Shown here one piece after another: positions 1 to 9,344 of a stretch of 64,000 nt of DNA. How positions within the stretch are numbered: position 1 is the first letter of the stretch; every line of letters starts with the position of its first letter. The DNA is from CAHJXF01 sp038225855 (GTDB lineage: Bacteria > Pseudomonadota > Gammaproteobacteria > Burkholderiales > Burkholderiaceae_D), in the NCBI GenBank assembly GCA_038225855.1, contig JBBRQU010000004.1, forward strand, positions 62,001 to 126,000. The letters run 5' to 3'. Made by a program: the position numbers and the translations under genes. The notes under the pieces are model-generated. The model was not told where the DNA came from. It made no database searches and saw only the letters and a program-made list of their open reading frames with translations.

Positions 1-3000
1 CGATGCTTCTTCGGACAGCTCGACCGCGGGCTCTTCCAACTCTGCGACGGTCGACGAATCGACCGAAGGCACGGCGTCGGCGGCGTGTTCGATCGGCGCT
101 TCGTCCACGTTCGCGTGCGCGCTGGCTTGCGCCAACTCGCGTCGCAATGCCGACAGACCCGCGACGCGTATCGGATCGGACTCGGGCATGCGCTCGGCAG
201 CGAAGCGATGAAGCATCTTGCTCAAGGCTTCGACGGCATCCCGAAGGCGCATCACCTGCGCCTCCGCCAACTCGACCGGCTCGCGCCACAACAATTGCAA
301 TACATCTTCGATCCCCGCGGCAAGATCGTGTGCGGGGACGAGACCGACGGTTGCCGATGAGCCCGCCAGCGAATGCGCGGCACGGATCGCGCTCTCGGAC
401 ACAGTGCGGTCGAGCTCGTAACGCCATTCGTCGAAGTCCTGCGTGAGTACGCGCAACAGTTCGTCGGACTCGGTCAGGTAGATGTTGAAGAGGGCGACCG
501 ACAGGTTGAGCGGTCCGATGCGCCGCGTTTCTTCGACAACCGCAGGCTCGGGCGTGCCGAACACGACGAGGTCGTGCGCGACGTGGCCCATTGCGGCATC
601 GACCGACGCCGGTTCGACTTCGAGGGCCGCTGCCGCGAGCGCATCGCTCGCCCGTTCCGGCGCCGCCTCGTCGCTCGGCAGCGTCACGACCTGACCGCGC
701 GCGTGCAGGTCGGCGAGATCGGGCTCGCCCGAGGCGAGATCGGCGATCAGGGGCGTGACATCGACCGGGGCGTGCGGTTGCACGCCGAAGAACTCGATAT
801 CGATCAATGCTTCATCGGCACCCATGAACTGGGTTGCGGCGAAGCTTTGATCTTCCTCGACGACAGGCCGGCGCGATGCGAACTCGGTCTTCTGGAAATC
901 GACTTCGAAGTCGTCCGCTGACGCTTCGTGTGCATGCTGATCGACACCGTCAATCGACGAACCGCCCGACGTGGAAATCAACGACGAGGTGGACGACGGC
1001 GCGGACGACGGCGCGGACGACGGCGCAAACGACGGCGCAAACGACGGCGCAAACGACGGTACGGCGGCCGGCTGCGCTCCGTAGCGCACCGCGCGCGCCG
1101 CTTCGATCAGCGTGTCGGGAAGGCGGGTGGAGAAACCGGTGGCTTGCAACTCGCCGACCCAATCGCCCATGTAGCGAATCGCATAGTCGGCAAGCGAGCG
1201 CAGGTCGGTCGGTGCGGGTTGCTGCTCGGCGAGATAGCCGTTGAACGTCTCTTCGAGATTCCACGCGGCATCGCCGAAGGCGGTCAGCCCGACCATGCGG
1301 CCACTGCCCTTCAAGGTGTGGAAGCCACGGCGCAGGACCGTCATGGCTGTGACGTTGGCCGGGTCGGCATCGAGTACGCGCAGCGAGTCGCGCGCGTCGG
1401 CCAGGACCATCGTCGCTTCTTCGAGAAAGATCTCGAGCAGCTCGGCGTCGATCGCGGCGGCGTTGTTTTCCGCGGGCACCGGCGCCGAGGGCGCGACCGG
1501 AGTCGCGCTGGTCGTCACGCCCGCCGCACGGCTCGCGTGGTTGGCAAGTTCGGCGACGTGATCGCTGAGCGCATCGGCTGCGTTGGCCGACACGCCGTCG
1601 CGTTCGGCGCGCCGCAACGATTGCAACGCGGCCGCAGCCTCGTCCTGGAGCGAGCGATCGTCGATCAACACGGCGTTGCGACGAACGTCCTCGAGCGCGG
1701 CAACCAGCCGGTCTCGCGTGTCCTGATTTTCCGGATGCGCGCGCAATTCGGCGGCCAGCGCGTTCGCATCGTCGCCGCGCTGCGCGATCTCTTCTTCGAG
1801 CGACGCTTCGGGCGCTTCGAATTCGGTCGTGACGAACGAGAAGTCGGATTCGGGAATGGCGAGGTCGAGAGGCGCGGCTGGCGTCACGGCTATCGAGGGT
1901 TCGACATCGCTGGTCGCGATCGCGGGGCGCGCCGGCGGTCGCGCGATCTCGGCGGTGAACGCGCCAGTCTCGGGATCGAAGTGAAAAGCCGACTCGTCGA
2001 TGCGATCGCGCTTGATCTGTTCGACATAGAAGCCGACCGCGCCCAGGGTTTGTGCGAGCTGCTCGAACGCGGCGGTATCAGTCGCATCGCCCGCCTGTTC
2101 GAAGCGCGCGATGGCCGCGCGTGCGCCGTCGATCGCGCGATGCGCGTCTTCATGGCCGAGCAGCGCGAGCGCGCCGCTGACCTGCGCGAGATTCTTGTGA
2201 GCTTCGGCGAGTCCCCTTCGTTCGGTCTGGTCGCGAAAGAAGGCATCGAGCACTTTTTCGGCGCCGCGCAGATTGGCCTGCATCTCGGCGACGAAGCTCG
2301 CCATCGTGAGGCGCTCTTCGGCGTCGCGCGATATGCGATCGAGCCAGTCCAGCGGGCTTCCCGAACCCGCGGCGGGGCTTTCCTGCCCGAGCGCCGAAGC
2401 TTCGACTCGCGCAACCACCAGCGCTGCGCGCGCATCGAAAGCATCGTCGAGCGTGCGAGCGCGTTGCAGAGCGCCTTCGAGGAACAGCAACGCGGTGGCG
2501 ACATCGAGTCCGACAGCGGCCGCAGGTTGACGCGGATCGAAACCAAGATCGGCGGCGATGCCGTCGATCACCTGGACGACCTGTGCGAGCCCGCGACTCT
2601 TCAACGGACCGACGGCGTCGAGCAGTGCGCCGGTCGCGCGAGCAAACTGATTGATCTGACCGGGCTCGCCTGCCACCACTGAAGACCACGTTGCCTTGGC
2701 CTCGGCGAGCGCTTCGCGCGCATGGCGAAGCGCGGCCGCATCGACGCGGGCATAACGCGGCGTCTCGAAGTCCTTGGGAACAGCATGTCGGAGGCGATAA
2801 CGCGCCTGGACTTCGCGGACATGCGGCGTGACGGGCGCTGCGATCGCAACGAAGAACAGGGTGTCGTTGAAGAGGCGTTCGGCGACCGCGGCCGAGCCCT
2901 CCACGAGCTTGCGTATCTGCAGATTGACGCGACCGGCGAGACGCTTCAGATGCGCGTGCTGGCCCCGCGCGTGATTGAAACCGTCCTTGGCAAGCGCTTC

Positions 3001-3822
3001 GAACAGGGCGCGCGCGACCCACCAGAACGCGCGCTGTTGATTGAGCTTCGTGGTCGCGGCGACCAAACCTTCGATCGCGGCAACGGCATGGGCGAGGGCG
3101 GCAAGCGCGCGCGTGTCCTGATCGTTGCGCATGTAGCGCAACAGTCCCTGCTCGAATGCCGAACGCTGTTCGCCGAGCGCGCGATTGAGCGCGTGCGTGT
3201 CGACAGCGAGGCCGCCGGCCGCACCCTTCGCATCGCGCGGCGGGCGGATCGAAAGGTCGGCATGAAACAGGTCGGCCGGATGAATCCGGTCGGCGCCGCG
3301 CGCACGCAACAGATCGCGATACGCGGGAAACAGATGGAGAGGCTGTTGACGCGCGCCGCCTTGCAGATCCTCGAGGTATTCGACGATGGTCCGGCAGCCG
3401 CCGATGATCGCGTCGAGCGCGGTTGCGTCGCACTTCTCGGGTTCCGCTTCGAAGCTTGCGAGCAGCTCTTCGATCGCTTCGGTCAGCTTGGGAATGCCGG
3501 CGAGCTCGACGATCTCGAGCGCGCCATGAGCCTGATGCAGATGCGAGCGCGCGATCCGCAGCGGGCCGAGGTCGACCTCGCGGCGATCGACGCCGGCGGC
3601 GCCCGCGCGAAACGTGCGCAGGGCGGCAATGGCCGCATCGAGCGCGTTCGAGATTTCGGGCAACAGCCAGACGATCGTTCCGGTGTCGATCGCGGCGTCA
3701 TCCGCGGCGTCATCGACATGAGCATCCGCGTCTGCATGCGCTTCGAATCCATCCCCAGCGTTCGAGGAGCGAAGCCTGTCGGAATCGTGTGCTAGCCCAA
3801 AGAGAGCGGAGGCGCCATTCAT
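1..3822 (-). CDS. chpA: ChpA/PilL-type hybrid chemotaxis kinase, N-terminal part (runs off left edge)
   Basis: CheA-like histidine kinase of the type IV pilus chemosensory (Pil-Chp) pathway, which receives signal from PilJ and phosphorylates PilG/PilH. The minus frame is open from the ATG at 3822 to base 1 (1274 codons) with no stop, so the catalytic, CheW-like and receiver domains should lie beyond the left edge. The N-terminus has the family's first Hpt-like domain (HQAHGALEIVELAG, around 3500-3540). Two later Hpt modules are readable: FHTLKGSGRMVGL near 1283-1321, with a typical phospho-accepting His, and AHSLAGSSATVGL near 345-383. A Ser/Ala/Pro-rich linker made of a 12-bp tandem repeat separates them. 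It is the last gene of pilG-H-I-J-chpA. The role is confident from context; the exact domain count cannot be known from a partial gene. Confidence 0.88.
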   Translation of the reverse strand, partial: MNGASALFGLAHDSDRLRSSNAGDGFEAHADADAHVDDAADDAAIDTGTIVWLLPEISNALDAAIAALRTFRAGAAGVDRREVDLGPLRIARSHLHQAHGALEIVELAGIPKLTEAIEELLASFEAEPEKCDATALDAIIGGCRTIVEYLEDLQGGARQQPLHLFPAYRDLLRARGADRIHPADLFHADLSIRPPRDAKGAAGGLAVDTHALNRALGEQRSAFEQGLLRYMRNDQDTRALAALAHAVAAIEGLVAATTKLNQQRAFWWVARALFEALAKDGFNHARGQHAHLKRLAGRVNLQIRKLVEGSAAVAERLFNDTLFFVAIAAPVTPHVREVQARYRLRHAVPKDFETPRYARVDAAALRHAREALAEAKATWSSVVAGEPGQINQFARATGALLDAVGPLKSRGLAQVVQVIDGIAADLGFDPRQPAAAVGLDVATALLFLEGALQRARTLDDAFDARAALVVARVEASALGQESPAAGSGSPLDWLDRISRDAEERLTMASFVAEMQANLRGAEKVLDAFFRDQTERRGLAEAHKNLAQVSGALALLGHEDAHRAIDGARAAIARFEQAGDATDTAAFEQLAQTLGAVGFYVEQIKRDRIDESAFHFDPETGAFTAEIARPPARPAIATSDVEPSIAVTPAAPLDLAIPESDFSFVTTEFEAPEASLEEEIAQRGDDANALAAELRAHPENQDTRDRLVAALEDVRRNAVLIDDRSLQDEAAAALQSLRRAERDGVSANAADALSDHVAELANHASRAAGVTTSATPVAPSAPVPAENNAAAIDAELLEIFLEEATMVLADARDSLRVLDADPANVTAMTVLRRGFHTLKGSGRMVGLTAFGDAAWNLEETFNGYLAEQQPAPTDLRSLADYAIRYMGDWVGELQATGFSTRLPDTLIEAARAVRYGAQPAAVPSFAPSFAPSFAPSSAPSSAPSSTSSLISTSGGSSIDGVDQHAHEASADDFEVDFQKTEFASRRPVVEEDQSFAATQFMGADEALIDIEFFGVQPHAPVDVTPLIADLASGEPDLADLHARGQVVTLPSDEAAPERASDALAAAALEVEPASVDAAMGHVAHDLVVFGTPEPAVVEETRRIGPLNLSVALFNIYLTESDELLRVLTQDFDEWRYELDRTVSESAIRAAHSLAGSSATVGLVPAHDLAAGIEDVLQLLWREPVELAEAQVMRLRDAVEALSKMLHRFAAERMPESDPIRVAGLSALRRELAQASAHANVDEAPIEHAADAVPSVDSSTVAELEEPAVELSEEAS
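998..1063. repeat. 12-bp coding tandem repeat in chpA linker
   Basis: About five and a half copies of a 12-bp unit (plus strand gacggcgcRRac) lie head to tail. On the chpA strand they encode repeats of Ser-Phe/Ser-Ala-Pro. The unit is a multiple of three, so copy-number change would alter linker length without a frameshift. It sits between two Hpt modules. Confidence 0.85.
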
Positions 3823-3885
3823 CGATGAAATCCCTGTCGATGCTGCGGACCCGCGCGAACGCAGGCCCGCCGCATCAGTTGTCGT

Positions 3886-3954
3886 TGATCGGCCGACCTC
3901 GATCGGCCGACGTGGATCGGTAGCCTTGATCGGCCGACGTCGATCGGCCGACGC
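3886..3954. repeat. 14-bp intergenic tandem repeat between pilJ and chpA
   Basis: Five consecutive 14-bp units of the form YGATCGGCCGACST fill half of the pilJ-chpA gap. Units start at 3886, 3900, 3914 (degenerate), 3927 and 3941. Each contains the palindrome CGGCCG next to GATC. The array lies in the untranslated spacer upstream of the chpA start and could affect chpA mRNA structure or act as a protein-binding array; no function is shown. Confidence 0.85.
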
Positions 3955-3957
3955 TGG

Positions 3958-6222
3958 TCAGTTGACCTTGAACCGGGCGACCGAACTCTTGAGTTCGAGC
4001 GCCAGTGCGGAGAGTTGTTGAATCGACGTCGCGGTACGTCGCGTGCCGTCGGAGGCCTGCTCGTTGACCACGAGGATGTGTTCGATGCTCGACGCCATGC
4101 CGCCGGCCGACCTGGCCTGCGTGGAGGTGTCCCCGGAGATCGACTCGATCAGCTCGGCGAGCTGGCGCGAGACGCGTCCGATGTTGGCGAGCGATTGACC
4201 CGCCGCGTCGGACAGCTTGGCGCCTTCGACCACGCCCTGCGTGGACTTCTCCATGGCCGACACGGCATCCTGCGTGTCGGTCTGAATGGTGCGCACCAGG
4301 GCGCCGATCTGCTTGGTCGCCTCGCCCGAACGTTCCGCGAGACGCTGCACTTCTTCGGCGACCACCGAGAAGCCGCGGCCCGCTTCGCCTGCGGACGCGG
4401 CCTGGATCGCCGCGTTCAACGCGAGCACGTTGGTCTGCTCGGTGATGTCCGAGATCAGCTCGATGATTTCGCCGATCTCCTGCGACGATTCGCCCAGGCG
4501 CTTGATGCGCTTGCTGGTCTCCTGAATCTGTTCGCGGATCTCGTTCATGCCCGAGATCGAGTTCTGCACCGCGCGCTGCCCGTCTTCGGCTGCCGCCAGC
4601 GATTGGCGAGCGACGCTAGCCGATTCGGCCGCCGATACCGACACTTCGCTGATCTGTCGCGCCATCGCAAGCACCGCGTCGCCGGTCGATCGGATCTCGC
4701 GCGACTGTTCGTCGGAGGCCGACAGCAATCGCGTGGACGTCTCTTGGGCCTGCGACGATGCATCGGTCACCTGTTCGACCGTACTGTTGATGCGGCCCAC
4801 CAGCGTGCGCAATTCTTCGACCGTGTAGTTGACCGAGTCCGCGATCGCGCCCGTGATGTCTTCGGATACCGTGGCCTGCATCGTCAGATTGCCGTCGGCC
4901 ACTTCCTGCAGTTCGTTCATCAGCCGCATGATCGCGGCCTGGTTGATTTCGTTGGTCGCCTTCTGGCTCTCTTCCTGACGTTCGGCTTCGGTGCGGCCGC
5001 GACGCGCTTCATCGGCCTGCAGGGCGGCGCTGCGAACATAAGTCCGCGCGATCATCGCGGCGCCCGCGAGCGTCAGCATCCCGGTCAGGAATGCGAGCCA
5101 GGCGAACACGCTCGTGCCTTCCGCATAAGCGCGCTGCAACGCGACCATATGCATGCGCATCGGCTCGCTGTCCTTGAAGACCTGCTCGCCCGCTTGTTTG
5201 GCCGCGACCAGCTTGGGCAGGGTGTCGAGCAGGCCTTTCATCTGTGTCTGATAGGCCGCGAACCGTTTCTGAAGCGCCAGCAATTTGTCGCGCGCATCGC
5301 CAGAGCTGCCGTTGAGCAACCCCTCGACGGTATCGCGGAAAGCGTTGGTGTCCTTACCCAGACTGAACGCCGTCTCGGGATTGACGCCTTCGCCGACCAG
5401 CAGCTCGTTGGCGTTGCGTGCGAGGCGCTGCGTGAGCATCACGAGTTGACCGGCCGCGGCGACTTCGCGCTGCGAGGCGCCCGATTGCAATTTCTGCGCG
5501 GCGATCTGCTCGCTGGCCTGCGCGAGCGCGGGTGTCGCGTCATTGAGCGCACGCAGCGTGGCGCCGATCGACGTGAGCAGCTTCTCGTTGTCGAGGATGA
5601 CGCTGGCGTTGCCGGACGCTTGCTTCCAGTCGTTCTGGACTGCGATGAGTTGAGGCCTGGCGTTGTCGCCGGTGCCAGGCACTTCGCGATCGCCGACCAT
5701 GCCGCCGTCGTCGAGCGCATGGAGGTTGGTGGCGAGACGGTCGCGGCTGTCGCGCAACTGTGCGAAGGCGTCGCCATTGCCTTGCAAGGCATTGGGCACC
5801 GCCTTGGCGAGACGCTGTGAATGCATCAGCAACTCACCGGTCGTTCCAGCGTACGTCGCTTCGGCCGACTTGCTGCGAAGGTCGAGCACCACCATCACGA
5901 TGAAGACCAGCAGCATCGCGACCGTGAACCAGATCAGCCAGGGCAGTCTTCGCGCGAGCGAAGTGGCCGACGCATCGAGGGCATCGACCTTGTTCATCGC
6001 GAGCGACGCTGCGGCAGATGCGGAGGGCGCCGCGTGGTTCGTCGCAGCGGCCGTCGCAGGGTTGGTCGCAGCCGGAGGGCCGCCATCCGCGAAAACGGAG
6101 GCCGCGCCTTCGGACTCACTCGCCGCGGACGTATCGATCACCGTCATGGGCGCCGTCTTGCGGCCGTGCGCGTTGTCGCGCGCGCCGCCAAATCCATTGT
6201 CGAATGACCACGTGAATGCCAT
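3958..6222 (-). CDS. pilJ: PilJ-type methyl-accepting chemoreceptor for twitching motility
   Basis: Transmembrane chemoreceptor (754 aa) of the Pil-Chp system. After a roughly 90-residue low-complexity Ala/Ser-rich N-terminal region there is a first membrane helix (about residues 93-115). A periplasmic region follows with two PilJ-type helical modules, seen as repeated HSQRLAKA / LTQRLARNANELL motifs, then a second helix at about 371-393. The C-terminal half is a cytoplasmic MCP signalling hairpin with the conserved EEVQRLAERSGEATKQIGAL stretch. The ATG at 6222 is chosen because GAGGA lies five bases upstream; an in-frame ATG at 6297 would add 25 unconserved-looking residues. It lies between pilI and chpA. 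Confidence 0.93.
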   Translation of the reverse strand: MAFTWSFDNGFGGARDNAHGRKTAPMTVIDTSAASESEGAASVFADGGPPAATNPATAAATNHAAPSASAAASLAMNKVDALDASATSLARRLPWLIWFTVAMLLVFIVMVVLDLRSKSAEATYAGTTGELLMHSQRLAKAVPNALQGNGDAFAQLRDSRDRLATNLHALDDGGMVGDREVPGTGDNARPQLIAVQNDWKQASGNASVILDNEKLLTSIGATLRALNDATPALAQASEQIAAQKLQSGASQREVAAAGQLVMLTQRLARNANELLVGEGVNPETAFSLGKDTNAFRDTVEGLLNGSSGDARDKLLALQKRFAAYQTQMKGLLDTLPKLVAAKQAGEQVFKDSEPMRMHMVALQRAYAEGTSVFAWLAFLTGMLTLAGAAMIARTYVRSAALQADEARRGRTEAERQEESQKATNEINQAAIMRLMNELQEVADGNLTMQATVSEDITGAIADSVNYTVEELRTLVGRINSTVEQVTDASSQAQETSTRLLSASDEQSREIRSTGDAVLAMARQISEVSVSAAESASVARQSLAAAEDGQRAVQNSISGMNEIREQIQETSKRIKRLGESSQEIGEIIELISDITEQTNVLALNAAIQAASAGEAGRGFSVVAEEVQRLAERSGEATKQIGALVRTIQTDTQDAVSAMEKSTQGVVEGAKLSDAAGQSLANIGRVSRQLAELIESISGDTSTQARSAGGMASSIEHILVVNEQASDGTRRTATSIQQLSALALELKSSVARFKVN

Positions 6223-6402
6223 GTCTTCCTCATCATGTTTGTCGGGACCTGCCGCCGCGGCGTTCCCCTTCCAGTCAGCTATCGGCACGCGTTGCAAAAA
6301 ATGGAGCGTCCGACACAGAGCGTTCTTTCAACCATCGTCCAGCCGACACGCGACACAAAGCATCGATGCGTACAAAACGCTAGACGGAGTCGGCCTCGCC
6401 GG

Positions 6403-6987
6403 TCACGACCGGCCGATCTGCAGAAATCGTTCATCGGCGGTGAGCGCGGCGAGATCGAGCTCATCCCACAGCGCGCCCTGCGCATCGACCAGTCGCGCGC
6501 GCACCCACGGCGCGAAAAGGTCCGCGCCGGACGCAACGACGGCAGTTTCGCTTTCGGGCGCCGGCGTCAAATCGGCCGCACTGCGCAGACCGAGCATGCG
6601 CGAAACCAGGATGCCGCTCGAAAAATGAAGTTCGCTCGAAAACGCGAGCACCCGGCTGTCCTTGTCGAGCGGCGTCGCGGAACCTCCCGCGAACAGCGAG
6701 AGATCGACGATCCCGAGGAGATTGCCGCGCACGTTGGCGAGGCCTCGATACCAGGCTTTGGTGAGCGGCACCGGCGTCACGTCGGGAACCGCGAGAATTT
6801 CACCCGCGTCGGCGAGATCGACGAGCACGCGCCTCGTTCCGATCTGCAAGCCGAGCCGGTTCGATGCGAGCGGCGCGTTCTGTGCGCGTCGCAGACGTTC
6901 GGACAACGCCGACTGAAATTCACGAAGCCGCTCGCGCCGCGTCACTGACGCCGCCTGCGAGCGCAACCGCGATAGAGGCTCGGACAT
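6403..6987 (-). CDS. pilI: PilI-type CheW-like coupling protein
   Basis: CheW-domain adaptor (194 aa) that should couple the PilJ receptor to the ChpA kinase in the cytoplasm. The CheW fold is visible from about residue 45 (LGLQIGTRRVLVDL ... GLANVRGNLLGIVDLSLF), with the usual 'NVRG..L.IVDL' signature. The ATG at 6987 starts two bases after the pilH stop. A TTG two codons earlier (6993) would overlap pilH and is less likely. It is followed by pilJ with a gap of about 180 bp. Function is inferred from the domain and the conserved gene order. Confidence 0.9.
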   Translation of the reverse strand: MSEPLSRLRSQAASVTRRERLREFQSALSERLRRAQNAPLASNRLGLQIGTRRVLVDLADAGEILAVPDVTPVPLTKAWYRGLANVRGNLLGIVDLSLFAGGSATPLDKDSRVLAFSSELHFSSGILVSRMLGLRSAADLTPAPESETAVVASGADLFAPWVRARLVDAQGALWDELDLAALTADERFLQIGRS

Positions 6988-6989
6988 GA

Positions 6990-7358
6990 TCAAACGGCGC
7001 AGGCCCGGATCTTGGTCAGCAGATCCTTGGGATCGACCGGCTTGACGACGTAGTCTTTCGCGCCCTGCTTCATTCCCCAGTAGCGATCGGTCTCCTGGCT
7101 CTTGCTCGTGCAGATGATGATCGGGATGTGCGCGGTGCCGGGATCGCGGCTGATGGTGCGCGTCACCTGAAAGCCGTTCTGGCCGGGCATCACGACATCC
7201 ATCAGGATCAGATCGGGCTGCTCGCTCTTCGCTTTGGTCAAGGCTTCAGCGCCGTTCTCGGCGGTGACCACCTCGTAGCCATTCTTGCTGAGCAGCTCGG
7301 CGAAAAAGAAGCGTTCGGTTGCGGAGTCGTCGACGACGAGAATCTTTTGCAAGGTCAT
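6990..7358 (-). CDS. pilH: PilH-type single-domain response regulator
   Basis: A 122-aa CheY-like receiver with nothing attached. It carries the acidic pair (VVDDS, residues 9-11), the phospho-accepting Asp54 in ILMDVVMPG, the conserved Thr/Ser (CTSKS) and Lys in YVVKPVD. In the Pil-Chp pathway PilH acts with PilG to control pilus retraction motors or to act as a phosphate sink. It is second in the pilG-H-I-J-chpA series; the 56-bp gap to pilG suggests a single transcript. The PilH label rests on order and on the typical 'SERFFFAELL...YWGMKQGAKDYV' sequence. Confidence 0.92.
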   Translation of the reverse strand: MTLQKILVVDDSATERFFFAELLSKNGYEVVTAENGAEALTKAKSEQPDLILMDVVMPGQNGFQVTRTISRDPGTAHIPIIICTSKSQETDRYWGMKQGAKDYVVKPVDPKDLLTKIRACAV

Positions 7359-7414
7359 TCCAGTGTGGTTGGGTCAAGTACCGATCGGCAATTCGCCATC
7401 CAGCTTTGACAGAG

Positions 7415-7813
7415 TCAGGCCATCGCGCGCCGCGCATGCACATCGACGGTCTTCAGGAGACTGTCCTTGGTGAAGGGCTTGGTCAGATATTCATCCGATC
7501 CGACCATGCGACCGCGCGCGCGATCGAACAGGCCGTCCTTGCTCGACAACATCACCACCGGCGTCGTATGAAAGCGCACGCTCTTCTTGATCAACGCGCA
7601 GGTCTGATAGCCATCGAGCCTCGGCATCAGGATGTCGCAGAAGATCAGGTCGGGCTGGTAGTCGTTGACCTTGGCGAGTGCGTCGAAACCGTCGTCGGCG
7701 AGGATCACCTGACAACCCGCCTGCACCAGAAAAATTTCGGCGCTGCGACGAATCGTGCTGCTGTCATCGATCACCATGACCTTCAGGCCAGCGATATCGG
7801 TAGTGGAAGCCAT
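7415..7813 (-). CDS. pilG: PilG-type single-domain response regulator
   Basis: A 132-aa CheY-like receiver. The acidic pocket is D16/D17, the phospho-acceptor is Asp60 in LIFCDILMPRLDGYQTC, and the switch residues are Ser in MLSSKDG and Lys in YLTKPFTKDSL. PilG is the response regulator thought to act on the pilus extension side, via PilB or c-di-GMP/cAMP partners. It is first in the pil-chp operon. A TACAAT-like -10 hexamer lies about 90 bp upstream on the minus strand. Confidence 0.92.
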   Translation of the reverse strand: MASTTDIAGLKVMVIDDSSTIRRSAEIFLVQAGCQVILADDGFDALAKVNDYQPDLIFCDILMPRLDGYQTCALIKKSVRFHTTPVVMLSSKDGLFDRARGRMVGSDEYLTKPFTKDSLLKTVDVHARRAMA

Positions 7814-7901
7814 ATGTCCCTTCGGATGTTTGACGCCGTCAAACGAGCGTCACATCGCTATCGGCATCCGTGCGCCGCACATGAGGGCGCAGAGCGAAGC
7901 G

Positions 7902-7907
7902 ATTGTA
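7902..7907 (-). promoter_or_regulatory. Possible -10 element for the pilGHIJ-chpA operon
   Basis: TACAAT on the minus strand, 89-95 bases upstream of pilG. No convincing -35 hexamer is found at 16-18 bp, so this is only a candidate, perhaps for an activator-dependent promoter. The rest of the 246-bp gap to rubredoxin holds an imperfect CCCATC...GGATGGG inverted repeat (about 7949-7972) and no gene. Confidence 0.3.
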
Positions 7908-8059
7908 GTCTCAGAAATTTCGCAATGATGGCGAAACAAAGCGCTCTCACCCATCGCGCGTTGTGGATGGGCAACGGCGCTTAGGGGAAACTCTAAGGCG
8001 CGAGAGGCGCTACTCGGACGGCAAACCTTAGAAGCATCCGCCGCGCGCCAAGGCGGCGA

Positions 8060-8224
8060 TCACACCTCAACCATCTCGAAGTCTTCCTTGCGCGCGCCGC
8101 ATTCGGGACAGGTCCAGTTCATCGGTATGTCTTCCCAGCGCGTGCCGGGGGCGATGCCCTCTTCGGGCGCGCCAGCCTCTTCATCGTAGATCCAGCCGCA
8201 GATCAGGCACATCCAGGTCTTCAT
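8060..8224 (-). CDS. rubA: Rubredoxin
   Basis: A 54-aa protein read directly from the minus strand, too short for routine ORF cut-offs. It has the two rubredoxin metal-binding knuckles CLICG (Cys6, Cys9) and CPECG (Cys39, Cys42), giving a Cys4 iron site. The usual aromatic core WIYDEEAG...GTRWEDIP lies between them. It is a small cytoplasmic electron carrier whose partner is not evident here. Its position between the pil-chp operon and thiD/hemL is one commonly seen in Burkholderiales-type genomes. It is divergent from thiD; the 232-bp gap holds only a short CGTCTAGT direct repeat next to the start. Confidence 0.95.
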   Translation of the reverse strand: MKTWMCLICGWIYDEEAGAPEEGIAPGTRWEDIPMNWTCPECGARKEDFEMVEV

Positions 8225-8456
8225 CGTCTAGTCGTCTAGTCCAGAGTTGGGTCGGCGGTCGTCGGCGGCCGCCAGCGTAAAATGCGATGCGCGGTCTGCG
8301 AGGGCTGAGGCTCATGCGGAGCCTGGCTCACGCGTCGTTGTTCGATCGAGCTTTGCCAAACCCGCAAGTGTAGCCGCAGCGCTCGCGTCACGCTCATTGT
8401 GCGTATCGTGAGCCGCCGCGCGGCGAGCCCCTCCTGATTCCCACACCCCCTCCCTC

Positions 8457-9344
8457 ATGCCTGCCGCTTCCCTGCCCATCGTCATGACCTTCTCGGCCTG
8501 CGACCCGACCGGGGGCGCGGGCATGCAGGCCGATCTGATGACGATCGCAAGCCTCGGTTGTCACGCGGCATCGATCGTCACCGGCATCACCGTCCAGGAC
8601 ACCACCGGCGTCGATGAGTTCGTGGCGATCGATGCCGACCACGTCGACGATCAGGCGCGCACCATCCTCGAAGACATGCGGGTGGCGGCATTCAAGATCG
8701 GCGTGTTGGGCGACGTGGAAACCGTGGCCGCGGTCGCCGAGATCGTGTCCGACTACCCCGACGTGCCGGTGGTGCTCGATCCGGTGATTGCCAGCGCACG
8801 CGGCGACGCGTTCGCCGACGATGACACGCTGCGAGCGATCCGCGAGCTTCTGATACCGCAGGCGACGCTGATCACTCCCAACAGTTTCGAAGCGCGCAGG
8901 CTCGCTGCGGTCGAAGACGAATCCGACGAGGCCGATCGGGTCCACGCAGACATCAAGCCCATCGGCCTGGATGCAGCCGCCGCGCGCATCATCGGCTCGG
9001 GCGCGACCTGGGTGCTGATTACCGGCACACATGAAAACACCGGCGACGTCATCAATACGCTTTACGGCGAGCGCGACGGCGCCACGGTGCGCATTCGCGC
9101 GGATGCGTGGCCGCGTCTGCAAGGTTCGTATCACGGCTCGGGCTGCACGCTCGCATCGGCGATCGCCGCCTTGCTCGCCTGCGGCGCCACGCTCGAAGAC
9201 GCGGTGCGCGATGCGCAGGACTACACCTGGCAAACACTGCGTGCGGGCTTTCGTCCCGGCATGGGACAGTTCCTTCCCGATCGCTTCTACTGGACGCGCG
9301 AAGACGGAGACGCGCGCCGCTCGATTGGCGCGCGCAGCGCATGA
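8457..9344 (+). CDS. thiD: Hydroxymethylpyrimidine/phosphomethylpyrimidine kinase
   Basis: PfkB/ribokinase-fold kinase (295 aa) that phosphorylates HMP and then HMP-P to HMP-PP for thiamine synthesis. Visible motifs are the N-terminal substrate loop FSACDPTGGAGMQAD, the central VVLDPVIAS stretch and the C-terminal anion hole GSYHGSGCTLASAIAA with its catalytic Cys/Gly-rich turn. It is about 25 residues longer than typical ThiD, through a charged insertion near residues 150-165 and a short C-terminal tail. It overlaps thiE by ATGA (9341-9344), so the two are translationally coupled. Confidence 0.94.
   Translation: MPAASLPIVMTFSACDPTGGAGMQADLMTIASLGCHAASIVTGITVQDTTGVDEFVAIDADHVDDQARTILEDMRVAAFKIGVLGDVETVAAVAEIVSDYPDVPVVLDPVIASARGDAFADDDTLRAIRELLIPQATLITPNSFEARRLAAVEDESDEADRVHADIKPIGLDAAAARIIGSGATWVLITGTHENTGDVINTLYGERDGATVRIRADAWPRLQGSYHGSGCTLASAIAALLACGATLEDAVRDAQDYTWQTLRAGFRPGMGQFLPDRFYWTREDGDARRSIGARSA

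Noticed and set aside
928..2682. 584-codon plus-strand open frame opposite chpA
   Set aside because: It is the antisense shadow of a clear ChpA frame with Hpt motifs, is Arg-rich and matches no protein pattern.
4015..5820. 601-codon plus-strand frame opposite pilJ
   Set aside because: Antisense shadow of PilJ; composition is Arg/Gln/His-rich as expected for shadows in GC-rich DNA.
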